From positions 12,461,443-12,525,442 of the forward strand of contig CP154956.1 in the NCBI GenBank assembly GCA_039621445.1: a stretch of 64,000 nucleotides of DNA, written 5' to 3'. Positions 62,201 to 64,000 of this stretch are shown in pieces. Made by a program: the position numbers and the translations under genes. Positions within the stretch are counted from its first letter, which is position 1; the number at the start of each line of letters is the position of its first letter. Origin of the DNA: Euglena gracilis. Lineage: Eukaryota; Euglenida; Euglenophyceae; Euglenales. Below the pieces are notes generated by a model, which saw only the letters and a program-made list of their open reading frames with translations, had not been told where the DNA came from and did no database searches.

Positions 62201-62330
62201 TCCTGGGTGGAGAGAGGGTGGAGGTGAGATTGGGGGGTGACGAACCTGAGTGCAGGGTCAGTGCACATATTGCTGCTGTTGTTCCGAACGTAAAAGCAGC
62301 ATAGACCAAAGGTGAGTGTCTTTGTTCCAT
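24192..62330 (-). CDS. FAD3/FAD7-like: Membrane fatty acid desaturase, omega-3/omega-6 type (12 exons)
   Basis: A membrane di-iron desaturase that inserts a double bond near the methyl end of an acyl chain in membrane lipids. Joining 12 exons (11 firm, the first a candidate) gives about 521 residues; the 380 after the leader match the usual size. Histidine boxes are HDCGH (residues 227-231), HWHHH (263-267) and HVVHH (445-449). The N-domain motif [13 protein letters not shown], the block GWRISH before box 2, and [11 protein letters not shown] before box 3 are typical. HDCGH and GWRISH resemble plant omega-3 (FAD3/7/8) enzymes more than FAD2, but regiospecificity cannot be fixed. The leader has two hydrophobic segments, suggesting plastid or ER targeting. 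Exon phases agree at all junctions except intron 8. Introns run 150 bp to 11.3 kb and are full of transposons. No frameshift or stop was found, so the gene looks intact. Confidence 0.93.
24871..24957 (-). CDS. Desaturase exon 11
   Basis: 29 codons starting [15 protein letters not shown], the conserved segment after histidine box 3. Acceptor CCGCAG. The donor is GC type (CCCAG, then GCTCTT), and the phase is 0 at both ends. Confidence 0.92.
24929..25223 (-). repeat. Exon-11 segment duplication, parent copy
   Basis: The first third of exon 11, its acceptor and about 260 bp of upstream intron are duplicated at 26336-26572. Confidence 0.85.
25235..26325. mobile_element. Family-D element D3 split by F2
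   Basis: Left end CAGGTTTTTTTTTAAGACC; right-hand D sequence (GGGGTCCAAGACTAAAAAAA) resumes after F2. The right terminus is degraded and no target duplication could be seen. Confidence 0.6.
25461..26273. mobile_element. Family-F element F2
   Basis: Left CAGGGTTCGATATAAAG, right inverted CAAGGGTTTTATATAAGG. Flanking 8-mers CCACCCAC and CCACCCCC match at seven positions. The interior has two blocks with GGCGCTTCGCC-type hairpins and many C/G runs. Confidence 0.7.
26336..26572 (-). pseudogene. Duplicated exon-11 fragment (pseudoexon)
   Basis: Copy of 24929-25223 lying in the same intron just upstream of the real exon. It keeps an intact acceptor CCACAG and the first ten codons ([10 protein letters not shown]), then runs into unrelated sequence, so use of this acceptor would wreck the protein. 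Confidence 0.85.
26691..27086. mobile_element. hAT-like element F3
   Basis: Left CACGGTTTGATATAAGG, right inverted CAGGGTTTGATATAAGG, exact 8-bp duplications CCCCTCCC (26683-26690, 27087-27094). It is inserted in a family-C remnant (about 26668-27150). Confidence 0.85.
27235..27430. mobile_element. Miniature element G2
   Basis: Inverted ends TAGTCGTATGA and GTCGTACGACT. The interior matches G1. Confidence 0.55.
27680..28119. mobile_element. Rearranged family-A element
   Basis: 27680-27766 is the family-A left half in reverse orientation, ending GGACCGCCCTG. About 27862-28119 is the right half in forward orientation, ending ACTGCCCTG. The pair looks like one element with an inverted half. 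Confidence 0.6.
28154..28270 (-). CDS. Desaturase exon 10, histidine box 3
   Basis: 39 codons starting DRTYRHL, with box 3 HVVHH and an extra HLHHH just before it. Acceptor CACAG, donor GTGTGC, phase 0 at both ends. Confidence 0.94.
28459..28782. mobile_element. hAT-like miniature element B4
   Basis: Ends CATGCTTGTGCTTACCAACC and inverted CAGGCTTGTGCTTAGTCGG. Exact 8-bp duplications GATTGACA (28451-28458, 28783-28790). The centre carries a CGGCGCC-TTC-GGCGCCG hairpin (28613-28635). It lies in intron 9. Confidence 0.95.
29027..29158 (-). CDS. Desaturase exon 9
   Basis: Up to 44 codons encoding [19 protein letters not shown] and ending [10 protein letters not shown]. Donor GTGTGC. The 5' boundary is uncertain: AG at 29158 leaves the frame one base off from the best exon 8 donor, whereas homology length would start the exon at 29149 with a non-AG acceptor. 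Confidence 0.88.
29418..29948. mobile_element. Miniature element I1
   Basis: Left CAGGGATGGATGGGAAGCC, right inverted CAGGGAAGGATGGGAAGCC. The interior is shared with 42860-43256. The flanks are G and C runs, so a target duplication cannot be judged. Confidence 0.65.
30597..30761 (-). CDS. Desaturase exon 8
   Basis: 55 codons starting [16 protein letters not shown], equivalent to GFACHFFPNAPIY of plant enzymes, then a membrane span ending FQLYW. Acceptor CTGCAG. The best donor is GTGCCG, the poorest in the gene. Confidence 0.93.
30785..31261. mobile_element. hAT-like element D7, host of C1
   Basis: Ends AAGGGGTCTTTTCAAGACC and inverted CAGGGGTGTTTTTTTTAGTC. Exact 8-bp duplications GATGAGAG (30777-30784, 31262-31269). 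Split by C1. It begins 24 bp upstream of the exon 8 acceptor. Confidence 0.85.
30828..31153. mobile_element. hAT-like miniature element C1 (inside D7)
   Basis: Ends CATACAATTCTTTACCGACC and inverted CAGACAATTTTTTAAGCAC. Exact 8-bp duplications CCCCCCAC. The interior repeats CCAGTCAGTCACT. Confidence 0.92.
31737..31930. mobile_element. Family-D fragment D4
   Basis: Left end CAGGGGTGCTTTTCAGATC and D-type GACCCACTCACTTTTCCCCG. The right end is lost. Confidence 0.55.
32379..32687. repeat. Direct-repeat unit K1
   Basis: A 42-bp sequence (starts TCCTCATCAGCTT, ends TTCACCATCAT) occurs at 32379-32420 and again at 32646-32687, bounding a 225-bp core. The same arrangement appears at K2 and K3; a single copy is at 37585-37626. 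Confidence 0.85.
33512..33763 (+). CDS. Hypothetical 83-residue ORF
   Basis: An ATG-to-TAG frame of 84 codons on the + strand inside desaturase intron 7. Composition looks protein-like (charged, few repeats; [18 protein letters not shown]). I do not recognise a family, and an internal CAGGTGAGAAG could be a splice donor instead. It may be a transposon or gene remnant. Confidence 0.3.
   Translation: MCKIKNFGSVSGITELPAEDKSASTVIQARDSGEKEDPRVVAFRDKISRILKGMGAEALTPPPVRGPYGYAQIPLKAFDCPGK
34648..35060. repeat. AT-rich repeat L, copy 2
   Basis: Starts with the family-A end AGGGCGGTCCTTAAG and then matches 17331-17720. A third, partial copy follows at 35130-35420. Confidence 0.8.
35470..35695. repeat. 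Alternating A-tract/T-tract stretch
   Basis: Runs of 6-9 T and 5-9 A alternate with small GT/AC interruptions for about 220 bp. Many local hairpins are possible. No coding content. Confidence 0.8.
35710..35791. mobile_element. Family-J short copy J3
   Basis: Begins CAAGCACCAATGG, contains CCATTTTAGG decamers and ends CTATGGGTGCCTG. Element H2 inserted at its right end. Confidence 0.65.
35793..37221. mobile_element. hAT-like element H2 with minisatellites
   Basis: Perfect inverted ends CAAGCACCTCTG and exact 8-bp duplications GTGCCTGC (35785-35792, 37222-37229). Same internal order as H1: left decamers, TTTTGACCAC array (35925-36345), spacer, 18-bp array (36490-36770), CCACAAAAGCC-type region and CAGCATCGCC decamers. 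On the - strand a frame of about 383 codons is open from an ATG at 37048 to 35897, spanning nearly the whole element. Confidence 0.93.
35897..37048 (-). CDS. Repeat-encoded ORF across H2 (doubtful)
   Basis: The longest uninterrupted frame in the window. It would encode a hydrophobic N-terminal third rich in F, G and L, a middle of GQDADAGQ-type acidic repeats, and a lysine-rich C-terminal part of [11 protein letters not shown]-type repeats ending in LERQKQQAS. In H1 the same three parts and the same stop region exist but in shifted frames. Tandem repeats lacking stop codons give open frames by chance, so coding status is unproven. Confidence 0.2.
   Translation of the reverse strand: MGQFLLIWGLSITDLANIGLIGAFLSRFYGILAILRLFGDFGSFFTIFCGHCWHFWAVFGYFGCFLGFLWSILAFCGHFLGFCGYFGLVRSQRMNTGQILDKMQMLDKMNWMQALGQEADAGQDADVGQDAVSRQEADTGQRADAGQDADTAQDADAGQEADGGQDADAGQGSGCRMQRMQILDKIETQPKPLPAKDRPWSSIYWTKQSTGRIRPHFAVSFLGCCCFNLCTTSCAGKKQQKWSKSGQKAGKSGKKKWAKVGKSGQKAAKVGKKSESGQKAATMAKSGQKVANVGKSGQKAGKRGQKWSKSSKSDQKAAKVVGNGQKWAKSSKNGEEAVKIGQKAANVGKKWSKSSQKWSKWSKSQRWPKVAKSGLERQKQQAS
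37585..37626. repeat. Solo 42-bp K repeat
   Basis: Single copy of the K terminal repeat with the same downstream flank as K1 (CTGGAT, then AATGGGATCCGA). It may be the ancestral form or the product of recombination between two repeats. Confidence 0.8.
39577..39875. repeat. Direct-repeat unit K2
   Basis: Terminal 42-bp repeats as in K1, at 39577-39617 and 39834-39875. Confidence 0.85.
39983..40450. mobile_element. hAT-like miniature element E1
   Basis: Left CAGGGATTTTCTTAAGGACC, right inverted CAGGGGTTTTCTTAAGCC. Flanking 8-mers ACAGGGTT and CCAGGGTT differ at one base. Interior GGCTGCTGGCTGG repeats and G/C runs. It occupies the same site as E3 in the other duplication copy. Confidence 0.88.
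40452..40679. mobile_element. Family-D element D5
   Basis: Left CAGGGTTTTTTTTAAGACC, right inverted CAGGGTTTTTTGTAGTTG. It abuts E1. Confidence 0.65.
41075..41405. mobile_element. hAT-like miniature element C2
   Basis: Ends CATACAATTGCTCACCGACC and inverted CAGGCAATTGCTTAAGCACTG. Exact 8-bp duplications CCTGTGAT (41067-41074, 41406-41413). It contains a GGCGCC-TTT-GGCGCC hairpin (41235-41255). Confidence 0.94.
41800..41943 (-). CDS. Desaturase exon 7
   Basis: 48 codons starting [14 protein letters not shown], the stretch after histidine box 2 (plant NHGHVENDESWVP), then a membrane span. Acceptor TTGCAG, donor GTTTGT, phase 0. Confidence 0.94.
41979..42192. mobile_element. Family-A fragment beside exon 7
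   Basis: Right two thirds of a family-A element, starting about 35 bp upstream of the exon 7 acceptor and ending near CCGTCCTG. Confidence 0.6.
42860..43256. mobile_element. Miniature element I2, right end lost
   Basis: Left CAGGGATGGATGGAAAGCC. Interior matches I1 to about 43256. Confidence 0.6.
43550..43965. repeat. Repeat N, two tandem diverged copies
   Basis: Two copies (about 43555-43735 and 43775-43965) share GTTCCAAGGGCTT, TTAGGTCTCCGG and ATTTCCTTTGATTTTGC. Inverted relatives occur at 55140-55275 and 56440-56560. Confidence 0.75.
45257..45347 (-). CDS. Desaturase exon 6, histidine box 2
   Basis: One base plus 30 codons: [18 protein letters not shown], then [11 protein letters not shown] with box 2. 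Acceptor TTTCCAG. The donor is GC type (CATCAG, then GCATGG). A frame open on the + strand here is the antisense shadow. Confidence 0.94.
45473..46056. mobile_element. Possible family-A-related element
   Basis: Left CAGGGCGGTCCTTGAC, right TTTTAAGGACCGCCCG. No target duplication visible, and the interior is unlike other A copies. Confidence 0.4.
46310..47001. mobile_element. hAT-like element A4, host of E2
   Basis: Ends CAGGGCGGTCCTTAAG and inverted CAGGGCGGTCCATAAG. Exact 8-bp duplications GGCCAGCC (46302-46309, 47002-47009). Split by E2 inside GTTCAAGTCCCAGTC. Confidence 0.92.
46392..46905. mobile_element. Miniature element E2 (inside A4)
   Basis: Left CAGGGAATTTATTTAAGGG, right inverted CAGGGAATTTCTTAAGCC. 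It interrupts A4. Confidence 0.85.
47249..47462. repeat. (TATG)n then (TA)n microsatellite
   Basis: About 34 TATG units (47249-47385) followed by TA-rich sequence to 47462. The ORFs read through it are artefacts. Confidence 0.97.
49200..50600. other. Intron 5 interior, no gene seen
   Basis: Unique-looking sequence with normal base composition and fewer C/G runs. Short repeats of AGAATCAGGAGGTTT (near 49595, 48310 and 47660). No conserved coding segment recognised. Confidence 0.4.
50609..50966. mobile_element. hAT-like miniature element C3
   Basis: Ends CATACAATTGCTTACCGACC and inverted CAGACAATTGCTTAAGCACTG. Exact 8-bp duplications ATGCCGCT (50601-50608, 50967-50974). A GGCGCC-TTC-GGCGCC hairpin is at 50797-50813. 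Confidence 0.95.
51949..52040 (+). other. Hairpin module, copy 2
   Basis: Similar to 5830-5922. The outer stem is kept through G-T wobbles (ATATTAG with CTGGTGT) and the inner stem pairs GTTGCT with AGCAAC. Confidence 0.5.
52140..52224. mobile_element. Element H right-end fragment (H3)
   Basis: CAGCATCGCC decamers followed by CATCAGAGGTGCTTG, as at the right end of H1 and H2. The left end is absent. Confidence 0.75.
54124..54422. repeat. Direct-repeat unit K3
   Basis: Terminal 42-bp repeats at about 54124-54164 and 54381-54422. Part of the segmental duplication. Confidence 0.85.
54530..54805. mobile_element. hAT-like miniature element E3
   Basis: Left CAGGGGTTTTCTTAAGGACC, right inverted CAGGGGTTTCCTCAAGCC. 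Exact 8-bp duplications CCAGGGTT (54522-54529, 54806-54813). It is E1 with an internal deletion of about 190 bp. Confidence 0.92.
55699..55818 (+). CDS. Element-borne small protein, exon 1
   Basis: 40 codons from ATG ([13 protein letters not shown], later a basic run [10 protein letters not shown]). An acceptor-like CCCTCTTTTGCAG ends 4 nt before the ATG. Donor AAAAG, then GTGACC, phase 0. With exon 2 it gives a 69-residue, charged, probably helical protein of unknown function. Intron 55819-56065 contains a long G run. Confidence 0.6.
56066..56155 (+). CDS. Element-borne small protein, exon 2
   Basis: 29 codons plus TGA after acceptor [27 protein letters not shown] and a short tail, an alanine-rich amphipathic helix. 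In frame with exon 1. Confidence 0.6.
   Translation, partial: AQEEARTQAKARMLQALAAANAAHEFLTE
56688..56776 (-). CDS. Desaturase exon 5, histidine box 1
   Basis: 29 codons plus two bases: [17 protein letters not shown], then [12 protein letters not shown] with box 1. Acceptor TTTGCAG, donor GTGTGC, phase matching exon 6. Confidence 0.95.
56892..57011. mobile_element. Miniature element C4, 120 bp
   Basis: Left CATACAATTTTTTACCGACC, right inverted CAGACAATTTTTTAAG. Flanking 8-mers GGGGATGG and GTGGGTGG match at six positions. Internally deleted, 116 bp upstream of exon 5. Confidence 0.8.
57120..57960. other. Intron 4 interior with short inverted repeats
   Basis: TTCACCGGTGAAC-type palindromes occur near 57180-57215, 57885-57895 and 57930-57945. 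A GC-rich stretch at 57480-57735 is open on the - strand but lies inside intron 4 by exon order, so it is not called as coding. Confidence 0.45.
58189..58640. mobile_element. hAT-like miniature element E4
   Basis: Left CAGGGGTTTTCTTAAGGACC, right inverted CAGGGGTTTTCTTAAGCC. Exact 8-bp duplications ATTCCAAA (58181-58188, 58641-58648). Best intact family-E copy. Confidence 0.95.
59451..59567 (-). CDS. Desaturase exon 4
   Basis: 39 codons starting [20 protein letters not shown], the segment after AIP in the N-terminal domain (plant KHCWVKNPWKSMSYVVRD). Acceptor TTTCAG, donor GTATGT, phase 0. Confidence 0.93.
60536..60621 (-). CDS. Desaturase exon 3
   Basis: Two bases plus 28 codons, including [15 protein letters not shown], the signature N-terminal motif of plant-type desaturases (PPFTLGDLKKAIP). 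Acceptor TTTGCAG, donor GTATGC. Confidence 0.93.
61760..62010 (-). CDS. Desaturase exon 2 (leader)
   Basis: 251 nt, 83 full codons: polar Ser/Thr-rich start ([17 protein letters not shown]), hydrophobic [20 protein letters not shown], then a linker ending LAETGK. Acceptor TTTCAAG, donor GTATGC, phase 1 fitting exon 3. No homology is expected in this region; the assignment rests on frame, phase and splice sites. Confidence 0.75.
62161..62330 (-). CDS. Desaturase exon 1 (candidate, start codon)
   Basis: ATG at 62330 in context AACAATGG, 56 codons plus two bases. [20 protein letters not shown] looks like a signal peptide or anchor, followed by Ser/Pro-rich sequence. Donor GTCTGA has T+4 and G+5, and the phase fits exon 2. 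The final cysteine-rich residues are odd, so a different donor or start is possible. GGCAG lies 6 nt before the ATG. Confidence 0.5.
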
Positions 62331-62512
62331 TGTTGCTGCCGACAGATGGAACGAAGCATTTCGAAAAAAAATGTCCAATTTTTTTCAACCCATCTCCAAC
62401 TTATTTCATTTCATTGAGACTTCAATTTTTTTGGATGCCGCCTCCTGCGGCGCGAACCTCAGTAGGATTTGGGGGACCCATCAAGGGCATCAAAATCACT
62501 TTTTCTTCACAG

Positions 62513-62645
62513 GGTTTTCGTCTTTACCGGTTACATCATTGCATTTGTTGTGGCGATTACATCCAATTTCAATCAAGTATTGAATTTGGAATTTCAATTG
62601 CAAATGGAAGATCAACAAAACAATCAATCATTTGAAGAAGGAGAG
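62513..62645 (+). CDS. Candidate exon of a divergent gene
   Basis: 133 nt between acceptor CTTCACAG and donor GTTTGT. Encodes a hydrophobic stretch GYIIAFVVAITSNF followed by a Gln/Glu-rich helix (QLQMEDQQNNQSFEEGE). No family recognised. If real, the gene is divergent from the desaturase. Confidence 0.3.
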
Positions 62646-62794
62646 GTTTGTCTTCCCCCCACCTCATCTGTGGGAAAGGGGGCAGGGGGGTGGGACTCCT
62701 CAACTCAGGCAACCACAGGCCAAATTTCACCCCAAAACCCCCTTTTTGGCCCAGAAACTGTGAGAAATGACACCCAAGGGGGGGGTGTTGACTC

Positions 62795-63628
62795 TCACTG
62801 ATTCAGCTGAGCAGGGAGGGGTTGAAACCCCAAAGGCACCTCAGGGGTCGGGGAGGGTCCACTGGGAAGTTTCTCCTTGGAAATGATGGCCCAGTTTCGG
62901 CCACAGGGGGCTGCAGAATGGGAAAAAATTTCCAACACAAGTCGGCTCGAGGAGCCAAAAAACGATCCTACGCCGGAAACTGGCCCGGGTTTCCGCTTCA
63001 CCCCAGCGCTGCCGTGGGACATGGCAGCACGGGTGTGAAACAGTCTGAGGAGGTGGAGGCGTTGGAGGATTGTGCTTTCAAGAATGTCTCTTGAGAACTT
63101 CCCCTTGAGTTTGACAACTTTCAGAGTGAATTTCGGCAAAGCTAGAACCCCGAACAGGGACTCCGTGGGGTGTGCGGTGAACCTTTGCAATGCCCAGGAG
63201 AACACTGTGGTGAAGGCTTGCTGGGTCGAGACTGGGAGGTGTCGGATGGTTGAAGCCGGTGTTTGGAGCACTTCCAAGATGGGAAAAGGGGCGGTCGGGC
63301 AAGTGTCGCAAGTTACATGCATTGCCTGCCGGGTTTGTGATTGTTGCCCTGTCCTTCCTCTTCCGGATGCCATGCCCGCCTTTGGGTGCATCTTCTCTCC
63401 TCCAACGTTGATCCATGTCTTCCACACCTGGCAACTTGCGATCTTCACCAAATAGCTTGAGTGGTCTTGGGCTTTCAAGGCATGGTGAATAGGCGACGAA
63501 AAAAAACAGACACCCAGAAAGAGATTGTACAGAATGCCAGTTGCGAAAGTAGCGAAAGTGTGTGAAAGCAGCGAAAGCAGCGAAGTGTTGCAGAGTGCGG
63601 TCTCGACATCGAGGCGAGACAAGAGCAT
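62795..63628 (-). CDS. Open frame of unknown nature
   Basis: About 277 codons open on the - strand. A central part (SLFGVLALPKFTLKVVKLKG) recalls a loosely conserved segment seen upstream of reverse transcriptase domains in some protist elements, but this is from memory and weak. The outer parts look non-coding, and the + strand is also open over part of it. Confidence 0.25.
   Translation of the reverse strand: MLLSRLDVETALCNTSLLSLLSHTFATFATGILYNLFLGVCFFSSPIHHALKAQDHSSYLVKIASCQVWKTWINVGGEKMHPKAGMASGRGRTGQQSQTRQAMHVTCDTCPTAPFPILEVLQTPASTIRHLPVSTQQAFTTVFSWALQRFTAHPTESLFGVLALPKFTLKVVKLKGKFSRDILESTILQRLHLLRLFHTRAAMSHGSAGVKRKPGPVSGVGSFFGSSSRLVLEIFSHSAAPCGRNWAIISKEKLPSGPSPTPEVPLGFQPLPAQLNQ
63535..63600. 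repeat. Short GCGAAAG repeat
   Basis: Five GCGAAAG-type units spaced 9-20 bp apart. Confidence 0.6.
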
Positions 63629-64000
63629 CAGAAGCCAATGCTCTGTCGGTCAGAGGACAGTAGCAAATCGGTCCAACGACGTTTGTGTGTTGTGTGAGGT
63701 GGTAGTGTGCCTGGAGATGCGAGATTCGCAAAGGCGTTTCAATGAGTACCATTCCCACATATTAATTGTGTGCATACGGATTAAAAAGAGCTAGATACAA
63801 CCGACATTTGGAATTTTCTACCCAAAATGGGGTAGAAAAAATTTTGGCAAGGCTTGGTTTCCCTCCTCGGAGTGGCACTTTCTTGCACCTGTGGCGCCGA
63901 AGGCTGAATCCACCCCCCCCCAGGCTGTGCCCCGTGACCAGTGCCCCACCCCACCCAATCTGTTCTTGTCTTGGCTGGTTCAGGTGGCGGGTCAAGTTGC

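Noticed and set aside
1-64000. Autonomous transposase, reverse transcriptase or integrase
   Set aside because: I looked for DDE, YxDD and hAT dimerisation-type motifs among the frames and saw none convincing. The DD in exon 12 belongs to the desaturase.

Overview
The window is nuclear DNA of a eukaryote. It holds U1 and U2 spliceosomal RNA genes, a desaturase gene cut into at least eleven short exons by introns of up to 11 kb, and many nested non-autonomous DNA transposons. No bacterial gene, operon, rRNA or convincing tRNA was seen. The host cannot be named from sequence alone. A plastid-type desaturase with a long N-terminal leader carrying two hydrophobic stretches, AG acceptors directly upstream of two start codons, and some GC donors would suit a phototrophic protist such as a euglenid or dinoflagellate; this is inference.

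Layout. 1-4015 is a tandem array with a unit of about 0.88 kb. Each unit carries a U1 gene followed by a U2 gene on the + strand: four U2 copies, four U1 copies and a fifth truncated U1. From 4.0 to 24.2 kb there is mostly transposon-derived DNA: hAT-like miniature elements with 8-bp target duplications, a 2.6-kb and a 1.7-kb element filled with short tandem repeats, microsatellites, and one unidentified candidate exon (8819-8963). From 24,192 to 62,330 on the - strand lies one gene for an omega-3/omega-6 type fatty acid desaturase of about 521 residues. All three histidine boxes are present and the introns are packed with transposons. Inside its largest introns are a 2-kb segmental duplication with two internal inversions (38.2-40.5 and 52.8-54.85 kb), a second copy of the minisatellite-bearing element (35.8-37.2 kb), and an 847-bp inverted-repeat element carrying its own two-exon small ORF (55.5-56.3 kb). 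From 62.4 kb to the end are weak candidate coding segments.

How the parts fit. The U1 copies read ACATACCTG where almost all eukaryotes have ACTTACCTG. That predicts 5' splice sites of the form GTATGT, and 9 of the 11 desaturase donors have T at +4 and G at +5. The U1 genes and the introns in this window therefore appear mutually adapted.

Nineteen insertions in nine terminal-repeat families (A, B, C, D, E, F, H, J, M) show exact 8-bp target duplications. Nearly all have CA...TG ends, and many carry G-run/C-run hairpins. No transposase gene is present, so any mobilising enzyme must lie elsewhere.
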